NCBI GenBank assembly: GCA_963783865.1
Contig: CAWAPD010000001.1
Span: 372,001-436,000, forward strand
DNA length: 64,000 nucleotides
Direction of reading: 5' to 3'
Source of the DNA: CAWAPD01 sp963783865
GTDB lineage: Bacteria; Actinomycetota; Thermoleophilia; UBA2241
In this document: one piece after another, positions 34,306-42,374 of the stretch
Position numbering within the stretch: position 1 is the stretch's first letter
How the letters are laid out: each line of letters opens with the position of its first letter
Translations under genes and position numbers: made by a program
Notes under the pieces: model-generated
What the model saw: only the letters and a program-made list of their open reading frames with translations
The model's database searches: none
Told to the model about the DNA's origin: nothing

Positions 34306-34801
34306 GCAGGCAAGCGGGCCAGTCCACCAGATTCCCCCGCCACGCGATCTGGATGCCGCAGGCGAGCAGCGCGAGCCTGAGCAACAGATCGTGTCTCGCC
34401 ACGGGCGACGACGCGGCGCCAAAGCATCCGCATCCGATCTGGAGGCCGCGGGCAAGCGCGCTCGCGAGGGCGCCGGTGAAGACGGCCGCCATGGCGGCCG
34501 TCAACAAGCCGGCGCCCGCCGTCGCCAGGCCGAGCAGCAGGCAGACGCCGGTCACGAGCTCGACCCAGGGCAGGACGATGGCCGTGAAGTCCACCAGCGC
34601 GAGCGGCAGGATGCGGTAGTTGTCGACGGCGTCGGCGAACGGCTGGGGGTCGAACAGCTTGTCGTGACTCGCGTAGACGAGAAGGGCTCCCGCCAGCACG
34701 CGCAGAGCGAGGGTCAGGCGCGGATCGGCGAGCGTGCGGACGGCCCGGGCGGACATGCGTCCGCCCGGGCCGTCCGCACGCTCGCCCCCTCGACCGCTCA
34801 C
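34253..34801 (-). CDS. DoxX/MauE-like membrane protein
   Basis: A 182-residue protein with four hydrophobic segments (LALRVLAGALLVYASHDKLF, FTAIVLPWVELVTGVCLLLG, LLTAAMAAVFTGALASALA and LLLRLALLACGIQIAW) and a GCGCFG loop, as in DoxX/MauE proteins. GTG 34801 overlaps the rhodanese stop (GTGA); ATG 34756 is an alternative. The segment between these starts lies on a 28-bp palindrome. MauE-type proteins are linked to disulfide or electron handling. Pairing with a rhodanese fits a sulfur-redox role but is not specific. Confidence 0.7.
   Translation of the reverse strand: MSGRGGERADGPGGRMSARAVRTLADPRLTLALRVLAGALLVYASHDKLFDPQPFADAVDNYRILPLALVDFTAIVLPWVELVTGVCLLLGLATAGAGLLTAAMAAVFTGALASALARGLQIGCGCFGAASSPVARHDLLLRLALLACGIQIAWRGNLVDWPACLLRPRSRGRRARGRGTSV
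34727..34786. repeat. 28-bp perfect palindrome at the start of the DoxX-like gene
   Basis: Arms 34727-34754 and 34759-34786 pair perfectly around ATGC, with the alternative start ATG in the loop. It could fold in the mRNA and block initiation or cause partial termination. Confidence 0.8.
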
Positions 34802-35265
34802 GGCGTCGGCCCCGAGGTGACGGGGAAGCCCGCCGCCCGCCACGCCGGATACCCGTCGGTGAGGACGCGGACGTCTCGCCAGCCCTCGGCGCCCAGCCAG
34901 GAGCTGAGCTCCGCCGCCGACGAGCAGGTCCCTCCATCGCAGTAGACGATCAGCGCGCGCGTGCGCGGTAGCTCCTGCCGCAAAGCCTCGCGCTCCCGAG
35001 CGCGCGCGTCGTAGGCCACGCTCAGCGCTCCCGCGACGTGCCCGGCCGCGTAGGCCGCGCCGGAACGGGCGTCCACGAACGTGGCGGCGTCGGTCAGGTG
35101 CGCCGTGTACGCCGCATCGAGCGACACCGGCGAGCCGGTCGGTCCCGGCCTCGCGACGAGGGGGATGCCGGCGTGCGACACGGAGTCGGCGAGCAGCCCC
35201 GCCGCGGCGGCGACGACCAGGATCGCCGCCGCGCTCAGCAGCGTCGACAGGACTCGCCTGCGCAT
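34798..35265 (-). CDS. Membrane-anchored rhodanese-domain protein
   Basis: A 155-residue protein with an N-terminal signal or anchor (MRRRVLSTLLSAAAILVVAA) and a single rhodanese domain: FVDARSGAAYAAGHVAGALS and the active loop YCDGGTCSSAAEL with the sulfur-carrying Cys, then GYPAWRAAGFPV. It probably sits outside the membrane. ATG 35265 was chosen because the long upstream extension is low-complexity and overlaps the aminotransferase gene. Second gene after that aminotransferase. Confidence 0.82.
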   Translation of the reverse strand: MRRRVLSTLLSAAAILVVAAAAGLLADSVSHAGIPLVARPGPTGSPVSLDAAYTAHLTDAATFVDARSGAAYAAGHVAGALSVAYDARAREREALRQELPRTRALIVYCDGGTCSSAAELSSWLGAEGWRDVRVLTDGYPAWRAAGFPVTSGPTP

Positions 35266-35284
35266 CGCGGCGCCGCCCGTGGCG

Positions 35285-36721
35285 CTAGCCGGTGCGCCGC
35301 CGGGCGCCGTCGGCGAAGCGCTCGAGCAGGCCGGGCTCGGGCGGCGGGTCGCCCGCCACCTCCGCGATCGCCTCGGCCAGTTGCCGGCACGACCAGCGGA
35401 AGAGCTCGGGCGGCATGTTGATGGCCGGCTGGAGGCGGTAGACCCACTTGCCCCACTGCGTGATGCCGAGTACGCCACGACGCAGCACCGCCTGGTGCAC
35501 CGCGGCGTGGAACGCCGGCGCGGGGGAGATCGTGGTCTTGTCGGTCACGAACTCGACGCCGACCCACGCACCGATGACGCGCACGTCGCCGACCTGGGCG
35601 TGGCGCTCGACCAGCGGCCCGAGCTCCTCGCGCGCGATCTCACCCAGGACGCGGGCGTTGTCGAGGGCATGCTCGTCGAGGATGGCGTCGATGTTGGCCA
35701 GGGCCCCGGCGCAGGCCGCCGGCGTCCAGGCGAAGGTGCCGCCGGCCTGCGTGTCGCAGTCGGCCATGACGTCGTCTGTGGCCAGCACGGCCGCGATGGG
35801 CTGCCCGCCGCCGGCGAACCCCTTGCCAAGGAGCAGGATGTCGGGCTCGAGACCCCACAGCTCGGCGGCGAACATGGTCCCGCAGCGCCCCATCCCCGTC
35901 TGGACCTCGTCCAGGATCAGCTTCCACCCGTAGCGGCGGCAGAGCGCCGTGAGCCGGGCCCAGAACCCGGCCGAGGGGGCGAGGATGCCTCCTTCGCCCA
36001 CGACCGGCTCGATGAGCACGCCGGCGATCTGGTCGGGTTCGACCTGGTGGACGAGGACGTACTCCTCGATGAAATCGACGTACATCCCTTCGTCGTACGG
36101 TCCCGGTCCCGTGTGAAAGGGGGCCCTGAAGCGATTCGGGTAGGGGGCGAACACCATGCCGGAGACGTACTGGGCGTTGTTGCTCGTGACCTCCGAGAGA
36201 TCGGTGCTCGCCGCCGCGGTGAGGTAGGTAGACTCGCCGTGGTACTGGCCGTAGAAGCCCAGGATCATGGGACGGCCGGTCGCCTCGCGGGCAAGCTTGA
36301 CGCCGCCTTCGACCGCCTCGGTGCCGCTGATCGCCGGCGCGACGCGCGTGATGCCGGGAGGAGCGATCTCGAGCAGACGCTCGGCGAGAGCCAAGGCGGG
36401 CTCGCTCATGACGTAGTCGGTGATCTCCATGCCGTAGCGCTCCATGGCGCGCGCCACCGCCTCGCCGGCGGCCGCCGGGTGGGCCCCCAGGGGCGTGGAG
36501 CCCCATACCGCGACATGGTCGGCGAAGGTGTTGCCGTCGACGTCCTCGATGATCCAGTCGCTCTTGCGCGCCATCACGAAGGGCACGTCGACGGACTCGC
36601 GCAGGGGTCCACAGAAGACCCGATCCTTGACTCGCAGCAGACTGCTGCTGCGAGGTCCCGGCAGAGGGGTCTGAACGGAGGGAAGCGTGAACGATCGGTC
36701 GCCGCCGCTGCCGGCATCCAT
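35285..36721 (-). CDS. Class III PLP aminotransferase
   Basis: The 478-residue protein resembles glutamate-1-semialdehyde aminomutase and omega-amino-acid aminotransferases. It has SGTEAVEGGVKLAREATGRP, GQYHGE, LILDEVQTGMGRCGTMF with the cofactor Asp, and LLLGKGFAGGGQP with the Schiff-base Lys. AGGAGG lies 8 nt before ATG 36721. The amino donor is not evident. It starts an operon with the rhodanese and DoxX-like genes and is transcribed divergently from gntR, sharing operator C. Confidence 0.88.
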   Translation of the reverse strand: MDAGSGGDRSFTLPSVQTPLPGPRSSSLLRVKDRVFCGPLRESVDVPFVMARKSDWIIEDVDGNTFADHVAVWGSTPLGAHPAAAGEAVARAMERYGMEITDYVMSEPALALAERLLEIAPPGITRVAPAISGTEAVEGGVKLAREATGRPMILGFYGQYHGESTYLTAAASTDLSEVTSNNAQYVSGMVFAPYPNRFRAPFHTGPGPYDEGMYVDFIEEYVLVHQVEPDQIAGVLIEPVVGEGGILAPSAGFWARLTALCRRYGWKLILDEVQTGMGRCGTMFAAELWGLEPDILLLGKGFAGGGQPIAAVLATDDVMADCDTQAGGTFAWTPAACAGALANIDAILDEHALDNARVLGEIAREELGPLVERHAQVGDVRVIGAWVGVEFVTDKTTISPAPAFHAAVHQAVLRRGVLGITQWGKWVYRLQPAINMPPELFRWSCRQLAEAIAEVAGDPPPEPGLLERFADGARRRTG

Positions 36722-36806
36722 GATGGTTGCCTCCTGATCGTCGCGGGTAGCCGTGCCGTGCCGCACGGACGCGGCGACGGCACGCCCCGGGCGGGTATCA
36801 AGTCGA

Positions 36807-36823
36807 TTGTTGACAGTCTAGCA
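36807..36823. promoter_or_regulatory. Operator copy C between aminotransferase and gntR
   Basis: TTGTTGACAGTCTAGCA matches one half of the palindrome fully and the other partly. TTGACA (36810-36815) could serve gntR, and TTGCTA (36819-36824, minus strand) the aminotransferase. This is the expected position for an autoregulated divergent pair. Confidence 0.6.
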
Positions 36824-36900
36824 ACGAGCATTCATGCTGACAATCAAGCCCCGCGAAGACGACCAGGCCGCGGCGCGGGCCGAGGTGAATCGACAGCAAC

Positions 36901-37569
36901 ATGCGACCGCTACAGACAAGAAAGCTGCTCGCCGAGGATGTCGCCGACCGCATCCGTGAGGAGATCCTGTCCGGCGGATTCGCTCAGGGCGAGCGCCTCG
37001 TCGAGGCCGGCATCGCCCAGGCGCTGGGAGTGAGTCGCGGCCCCGTCCGCGAGGCCCTCAAACTCCTCCGCGCCGAGGGCCTCGTGCGCGAGGAGCCTCA
37101 CCGCGGCACCTTCGTGGTCCGCCTCACGAGCGACGACGTCCGCGAGATCTACGACCTTCGCGCCGCCATCGAGGCGCGCGCCGCCAAACAGCTCGCGTCG
37201 CGTGGGCGTCCGTCGGACCTGCGCACGCTGCGGCGTCTGCACGACAAGCTCGCGCAGGCCGCCGAGAGCGGCGACGTTTCCTCCCTCTCGCTGGCCGACC
37301 TCGACTTCCACGAGTGCGTCTGCAAGCTGACGGGCAATCGCCGCCTGCACGAGGTGTATCTGCGCCACGTGCCGGTCCTCAGGAACCTGATGAAGTTCGA
37401 CGAGTACCTCTATCCGTCGCTCGACGACGTCGCCGCCGAACACGACCCGCTCTTGCGCGCCATCGAAGACGGCCAGCCCGAGCTGGCGGCGGCGCTCTTC
37501 GAGGCGCACACCGAGCACGCGCGCGACATGGTAGCGGCCTACATCGACACAATCCCCGATCACCCCTGA
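36901..37569 (+). CDS. GntR-family transcription factor, FadR subfamily (FCD domain)
   Basis: The 222-residue protein has a winged helix-turn-helix (about 12-75; ERLVEAGIAQALGVSRGPVR, LRAEGLVREEPHRGTFVV). An all-helical FCD domain follows, with possible metal ligands in DLDFHECV, AAEHDPLL and AHTEH. FCD regulators bind acids or amino-acid-derived effectors and usually derepress on binding. It is the only transcription factor seen in 25962-60720 and sits beside an operator copy, so it is the natural candidate to bind all six copies. Its effector is unknown. Confidence 0.9.
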   Translation: MRPLQTRKLLAEDVADRIREEILSGGFAQGERLVEAGIAQALGVSRGPVREALKLLRAEGLVREEPHRGTFVVRLTSDDVREIYDLRAAIEARAAKQLASRGRPSDLRTLRRLHDKLAQAAESGDVSSLSLADLDFHECVCKLTGNRRLHEVYLRHVPVLRNLMKFDEYLYPSLDDVAAEHDPLLRAIEDGQPELAAALFEAHTEHARDMVAAYIDTIPDHP

Positions 37570-37585
37570 CCGGTCAGAGCGCGCG

Positions 37586-38734
37586 ATGCCGTCGGCGCGT
37601 TCCCGATCCGGTCGCAGGTCGATTCTCCCGGTCACCCCGCTGCGGGCCCGTGCGGCGCTGGTCGGCGTCTGCGTGCTGCTGTGCGGCGCCTGCGCGACGA
37701 GCGGCCGCCCCACGGGTCAGGCCCTCCCTGGCGTCGCGCCGTCGTCGCCGGGCGCGCGGGACGTGCTGGTCTGGGCGCTACCCGGGAGGTCCGCTCTCCC
37801 GCTCGCAGCGGCTCTCGGTGACACTGTTCCGACGGTCCGCGTCAGTACGGTGGCGGCCGCCGGCGGCGAGGCGGCCGCCGGCCGCCTCGCCGCCGGCGGC
37901 CGCCCCGACCTGATCGAGACGTGCACGAACGCAGGACTGGCGCGGCTCGCCAGGGCGGGTCTCCTGCAGCCGATCGACCCGGCGCGCATCGAGCAGTGGG
38001 CGCGCCTCTACCCCGTGCTCAAGGAGCTGCCGGGCGTCGTCGTCGACGGCAAGGTCTACATGGTGCCTCTGGTCGCGGACGTGACGGGCATCATCTACGA
38101 GCGCGCGGGCACGCCGGCGCCCCCGCGCTCGTTCACGGATCTCTTCGCGAAGCGCAACAAGGGCCGCCTCGGCTTCGCCGACGACTCGGCTCTCGCTACG
38201 GCGGTCGCCGCGCTGGACCTCGGCTTCGCCGATCCGAGCCGGTTGACGGCGGAGCAGGTCGACGCGGTCGCGATCTACCTCAAACGCTATCGCAAGCACT
38301 TCCGCTCGTTCTGGTTCGACCCCGCCAACCTGGCCGCCGCCTTCAAGGACGGTCATGTGCGGATCGCGACAGGCGACTACGCGACCTTCCTGGAGCTCCG
38401 CAGGCGCGGGGCTCCGGTGGCCTTCGCGCTGGCTCGAGAAGGCCAGCCGCTACGCGCCTGCGGACTGGTGATCCCGAAGCGAGCCGGGGACCCCGGCGCC
38501 GCCTATGCCCTCATCAACGCGCTGCTCCAGCCCGCCGCACAGATGCGTCTGGCCGGGGGCGACGGTCGACAGGCCGTGAACCGTGACGCCCTCGCTGCGT
38601 CTGCCCCCTCCACGGCAGCCGACCGCGGGTTCGACCTGTTGAGTCGCCTCGAGAAGCCCGTGCCGCTGCTCTCCGAGCTCGACCACCCCGACTGGCTGCA
38701 GACCTGGTACGAGGTGAAGATGCGCCGTGGCTGA
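37586..38734 (+). CDS. PotD-type solute-binding lipoprotein, divergent
   Basis: A 382-residue protein with a lipobox (VLLCGAC, about 30-36) and a type-2 periplasmic binding fold. It contains GVVVDGKVYMVPLVADVTGIIYERAG and ends WLQTWYEVKMRRG, matching three paralogs in this window (38922, 48402, 51210). It lacks their FAYEDGF segment near the mature N-terminus, so its ligand may differ. A 25-bp palindrome lies in the coding sequence. It follows gntR by 16 bp and is likely cotranscribed. Confidence 0.82.
   Translation: MPSARSRSGRRSILPVTPLRARAALVGVCVLLCGACATSGRPTGQALPGVAPSSPGARDVLVWALPGRSALPLAAALGDTVPTVRVSTVAAAGGEAAAGRLAAGGRPDLIETCTNAGLARLARAGLLQPIDPARIEQWARLYPVLKELPGVVVDGKVYMVPLVADVTGIIYERAGTPAPPRSFTDLFAKRNKGRLGFADDSALATAVAALDLGFADPSRLTAEQVDAVAIYLKRYRKHFRSFWFDPANLAAAFKDGHVRIATGDYATFLELRRRGAPVAFALAREGQPLRACGLVIPKRAGDPGAAYALINALLQPAAQMRLAGGDGRQAVNRDALAASAPSTAADRGFDLLSRLEKPVPLLSELDHPDWLQTWYEVKMRRG
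37852..37904. repeat. 25-bp perfect palindrome inside the binding-protein gene
   Basis: Arms 37852-37876 and 37880-37904 pair around GCC and encode AAAGGEAAAGRLAAGG. This is a low-complexity loop absent from the three paralogs. Confidence 0.8.
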
Positions 38735-38828
38735 TGCCGCTAGGGGCCGCCGGGAGCGGTCCGGAGCGCGGCGGCAGGGCGTGGCACGCAGGGCACTCGC
38801 CGACCTCACGGACGAACGCCCACGACCC

Positions 38829-38857
38829 TTGCGATGGTCGACTGTCGACAGTAGGAT
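38829..38857 (+). promoter_or_regulatory. Operator copy D filling the spacer of the grd operon promoter
   Basis: TTGCGA (38829-38834) and TAGGAT (38852-38857) are 17 bp apart. The operator TGGTCGACTGTCGACAG (38835-38851) occupies exactly that spacer, so repressor and RNA polymerase should exclude each other. Confidence 0.7.
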
Positions 38858-38921
38858 GGTGACCACCAGGGCGGCGCCTCGGTCCGGGCGCTCGCCGGCT
38901 GTCCGGTACTGGGGGTCGAAG

Positions 38922-40049
38922 GTGGAGAAGCGCAGCATCTCGCGGCAGGTCTTCGGGGTCGCCGGGTCGGTGACCGCCATCCTCTTCCTCGTCGCGCTGG
39001 CGGTCGCGTGCGGCTCCAGCGGGACCGCCAAGCCGACCGCGACCGCCTCGGGCGGCGCCGTCGCCGGCGACCTCACGCTGTTCGCCTACGAGGACGGCTT
39101 CGTCCCCGCGTACATCAAGGCCTTCAAGCAGCAGTACCCCGACGTTCACCTCAGGGCGAGCGCCTACGACAGCGGCGACGCCGCCATCGCCAAGCTGCGC
39201 GCCGGATTCCGAGCCGACGTGATCAACCTCTGCGTCGAAGAGGACGCCGAAGTCGCCGTCAAGCTCGGCCTGGTCCGGCCGCTGGACATCTCGCGGATCA
39301 AGGATTGGGATCGCATCTTCCCCGGCTTCAAGTCGCTCCCCGGCGTCACCATGCCCGACGGCAAGCACTACATGGTCCCCGTCGACGCCGGCCCGACCGG
39401 GCTGCTCTACGACACCACGATGGTCTCGCCCGCACCGACATCCTTCAAGGATCTGTTCGACCCGAAATGGGCCGGCCACGTGGCGATGATCGACTACCCG
39501 GTCACGGCCATCCAGATAGGGGCCCTCGCGCTTGGCTACACCGACCCCTTGCACCTCACGGACGCCCAGCTCGAGAACGTGAAGAACCTCTACCTCGACG
39601 CCAAGAAGCGCGGACAGTTCCGGACCTTCTACCAGACCGACTCCGATCTCCTCGCGCTCTACACCGGGCATGAGATCTGGCTCTCCCCGGGCGGTCGCGG
39701 CAACGCTCTCGACATCCAGCGCGAGAAGGAGCCGGTGGAGTTCCAGCTCGCCAGTGAGGGGCAGATCCTCTGGACGTGTGGGTACGCCATCAGCACGTCC
39801 TGCAAGAACGTCGACGCCGCCTACGCGCTGCTCAACTACTACCTCTCCCCGACCGCCGAGGCCTACGAGGCCACCCAGTGGCACTACATGATCACCAACA
39901 TGGATACGCTGACGGTGGTGAGCCCCAAGGTCCGCAAGGACGCCGGCCTCGATTCGGCCAAGGATCTTCAGAACGTCATCCCGGCAGCGCCGCCCGCCGA
40001 AGGATACGACCGCTGGATCCGGGTGTGGCAGGAAGTAAAGCGCGGCTGA
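38922..40049 (+). CDS. PotD-type solute-binding lipoprotein of the grd operon
   Basis: The 375-residue protein has a signal peptide with lipobox LALAVACGS, then LTLFAYEDGFVPAYIKAFKQ, RADVINLCVEEDAE, YMVPVDAGPTGLLYDTT and IRVWQEVKRG. It is closest to the binding protein at 51210, which is followed by the permeases and ATPase; the two may share that transporter. GTG 38922 follows GGGGG with a 6-nt gap. It is the first gene of the operon containing threonine aldolase and the reductase genes, which suggests the ligand is the substrate of that pathway. Confidence 0.85.
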   Translation: MEKRSISRQVFGVAGSVTAILFLVALAVACGSSGTAKPTATASGGAVAGDLTLFAYEDGFVPAYIKAFKQQYPDVHLRASAYDSGDAAIAKLRAGFRADVINLCVEEDAEVAVKLGLVRPLDISRIKDWDRIFPGFKSLPGVTMPDGKHYMVPVDAGPTGLLYDTTMVSPAPTSFKDLFDPKWAGHVAMIDYPVTAIQIGALALGYTDPLHLTDAQLENVKNLYLDAKKRGQFRTFYQTDSDLLALYTGHEIWLSPGGRGNALDIQREKEPVEFQLASEGQILWTCGYAISTSCKNVDAAYALLNYYLSPTAEAYEATQWHYMITNMDTLTVVSPKVRKDAGLDSAKDLQNVIPAAPPAEGYDRWIRVWQEVKRG

Positions 40050-40056
40050 ACCGGCC

Positions 40057-41100
40057 ATGAACGTGATAGATCTACGCAGCGACACCAAGACCCGTCCGAC
40101 GGCGGCCATGCGACAGGTCATGGCAGCGGCCGATGTCGGCGACGACGAGTCCGGCGAGGACCCCACGGTCAACCGTCTTCAGGAGCACGCCGCCGACCTC
40201 TTCGGCAAGGACGCGGCTCTCTACTTCCCGACCGGGACCATGAGCAACCAGGTCGCCCTGCGCACGCATGCCAACGCCGGCGACGAGGTCTTCATCCACG
40301 CGCGGGCGCACATCTACCTGTACGAGATGGCGGCGGCGGCGGCACTCTCGGGGCTCCAGCTGCGCGGGTTCGAGTCGCCCGACGGGACCCTCGATCCGGC
40401 GGCACTGGAGCCCTTCGTGCAGACCGACGAGGATGCCGACGATGCCGTCACGCGCGTCGTCTGCCTGGAGAACACGCACAACGCCGCGGGTGGGCGCGTG
40501 TATCCTCTGGTCCGGATGCAGGACGTCCGCGGGTTCTGCGACCGCCACGGACTGGCCCTGCACCTGGACGGCGCCCGGATCTTCAACGCCCACGTCGCGA
40601 CGGGGGTACCGCTGCGCGACTGGGCCGCGCCCTGCGACTCGCTCAACGTCTGTCTGTCGAAGGGCCTGGGAGCTCCCGTCGGATCGCTCCTTCTCGGCGA
40701 AGCATCGTTCATCCGTCGGGCGCGCCGCTACCGGGCTCAGTTCGGCGGCGCGATGCGGCAGGTCGGCATCGTCGCGGCCGGTGGACTGTACGCCCTCGAG
40801 AACCACGTCTCGCGCCTGGCGGACGACCACCGCCGCGCGCGCCGGCTGGCCGAGCTCCTGGCCGCGATCCCCGGCCTGAGCGTGCGCGTCGACCTCGTGG
40901 AAACGAACATGGTGCTGGCCGACACGACCCCCGCCGGTCTGGACGCCGACACGGTCACCGCCGCCGCCGCAACGGCCGGGCTGCTCGCGGACCCCAATCC
41001 GTATGGCATCCGCTTCGTCACCCACCTGGACGTGGGCGACGACGACATCGAGACGGCGGCCGCGACGATGGCGGCCACGATGGCGCGGCTGACGAGCTGA
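40057..41100 (+). CDS. ltaE: Low-specificity L-threonine aldolase family
   Basis: The 347-residue PLP protein begins VIDLRSDTKTRPT and has FPTGTMSNQVALRTHA, HLDGARIFNAHVA with the cofactor Asp, and NVCLSKGLGAPVGS with the Schiff-base Lys, all as in LtaE/GLY1. These enzymes split threonine, allo-threonine or other beta-hydroxy amino acids into glycine and an aldehyde. It is placed directly before the glycine-reductase-type genes (TGATG overlap). Glycine could feed that system and the aldehyde could feed the AOR encoded at 55421. Confidence 0.92.
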   Translation: MNVIDLRSDTKTRPTAAMRQVMAAADVGDDESGEDPTVNRLQEHAADLFGKDAALYFPTGTMSNQVALRTHANAGDEVFIHARAHIYLYEMAAAAALSGLQLRGFESPDGTLDPAALEPFVQTDEDADDAVTRVVCLENTHNAAGGRVYPLVRMQDVRGFCDRHGLALHLDGARIFNAHVATGVPLRDWAAPCDSLNVCLSKGLGAPVGSLLLGEASFIRRARRYRAQFGGAMRQVGIVAAGGLYALENHVSRLADDHRRARRLAELLAAIPGLSVRVDLVETNMVLADTTPAGLDADTVTAAAATAGLLADPNPYGIRFVTHLDVGDDDIETAAATMAATMARLTS

Positions 41101-42374
41101 TGTCGCTCCGCAAGCCGCTCGAGATGGCGACCTTCGTCGTTCGCGACCTGGCGGACGCCGCGCGCACCGGCTACGCCGACGGGCGGCTCGAGATCGACTT
41201 ACGTGCGATCGAGAAGGCGGCCGTAGGCGAGCCGGGGATCCTCGGTGTGACCGCCACGCTGGCCGCGCCCGGGGAGCCGCTGCGCGTGATGAACGTGCTC
41301 GACGCGGTCGAGCCCGTCGTCAAGGCCGGGCAGCCCGAGGCGACGTTCCCGGGAGCTCTCGGCGTGCTGACGCCGGCCGGTGAAGGACGCACCCACCGCC
41401 TCGACGGCGTCGCCGTCCTGGCCACGGCCGACCTGCACGGCACGTACGACCTCGCCAGCCTGCCGGTCTATCCCGACGGCGACTCGTTCGTCGACATGGA
41501 CGGGCCCGGAGCCTACCTCACGCGCTGGTCGTCGACCCACGACCTCGTGCTCGGCTTCGCCTGCGACGCCGCCGTGGCGCCCGGGGTCGCGGACGCCGCC
41601 ATCAGGCGGGCCACGCTGCGCGTGGCCCGCGACCTGGCGGCGTCGACCCTCTCCGAGACCCCCGACCACGTCGAGTCCTACGATCTGCCGCCGGCGTCCG
41701 ACTCGCTGCCGGGGGTCTGCGTGATCCTGCAGGTCGCGTCCGAGGGTCCGCTCGTCGACACCTATCTCTACGGCCGCCAGCTCGCGGGTCTCGTGCCGAC
41801 GCTGCTCGATCCGCGCGAGATCCTCGACGGGGCCCTGACGGCCGGCCAGTACGACTGGGCCGGCTCGCGCGATCCGACGTACTTCTTCCAGCGCAGCAGC
41901 CTGCTGCGCGAGATGCTGCGCCGCCACGGCACCGATCTGCGCTTCTGCGGCGTCGTTCTGACGCTCGGCTATCTGCCGTCCGCCTTCGAGAAGGAACGCA
42001 GCGCTCTCATGGCCGCCGGGCTGGCACGCCAGATCGGGGCCGATGCCGCCGTGCTGACGACCTTCCAGACCGGCAACTCCCATACCGACACCATGCTCAC
42101 CTGCCGCGCCTGCGAGCGCCTCGGCATCCGCACCGTGCTTCTGCTTGCCGAGACGAATGCCGGATTGACCGATCACGTACCCGAAGCCGACTGCATGATC
42201 AGCGTCGGCAACGAGGAGGAGCTGGTGGCCGAGTGGTGTCCCGAGCGCGTCGTGGGCGGGGAGCTCACGTGGACGGGCCGCCCGGCGCGGGCCGCCGGTC
42301 CGGTCCCGGTGGTCAGCTACCTGGGGTCCATCTGCCAGCTCGGCGACATGAAGCTGCGGGCGGAGACCTGGTGA
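41100..42374 (+). CDS. Glycine/sarcosine/betaine reductase component B, GrdE/GrdI-like subunit without processing site
   Basis: The 424-residue protein aligns with GrdE: VTATLAAPGEPLRVMNVLDA, GVCVILQVASEGPLVDTYLY and LVPTLLDPREILDGALTAG. GrdE is cleaved at an Asn-Cys pair just after this point to form a carbonyl-bearing subunit. Here the pair is Gln250-Tyr251 (AGQYDWAGSRDPTY), so self-processing is not expected. An unprocessed subunit is reported for betaine-type component B (GrdI). Binding of a primary amine through a pyruvoyl group is therefore unlikely. ATG overlaps the ltaE stop; the stop overlaps the next GTG. Confidence 0.8.
   Translation: MSLRKPLEMATFVVRDLADAARTGYADGRLEIDLRAIEKAAVGEPGILGVTATLAAPGEPLRVMNVLDAVEPVVKAGQPEATFPGALGVLTPAGEGRTHRLDGVAVLATADLHGTYDLASLPVYPDGDSFVDMDGPGAYLTRWSSTHDLVLGFACDAAVAPGVADAAIRRATLRVARDLAASTLSETPDHVESYDLPPASDSLPGVCVILQVASEGPLVDTYLYGRQLAGLVPTLLDPREILDGALTAGQYDWAGSRDPTYFFQRSSLLREMLRRHGTDLRFCGVVLTLGYLPSAFEKERSALMAAGLARQIGADAAVLTTFQTGNSHTDTMLTCRACERLGIRTVLLLAETNAGLTDHVPEADCMISVGNEEELVAEWCPERVVGGELTWTGRPARAAGPVPVVSYLGSICQLGDMKLRAETW

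Noticed and set aside
34253..36721. MauE-like plus rhodanese genes as part of a methylamine dehydrogenase cluster
   Set aside because: No mauA, mauB or other mau genes are present; the neighbours are an aminotransferase and a GntR regulator.
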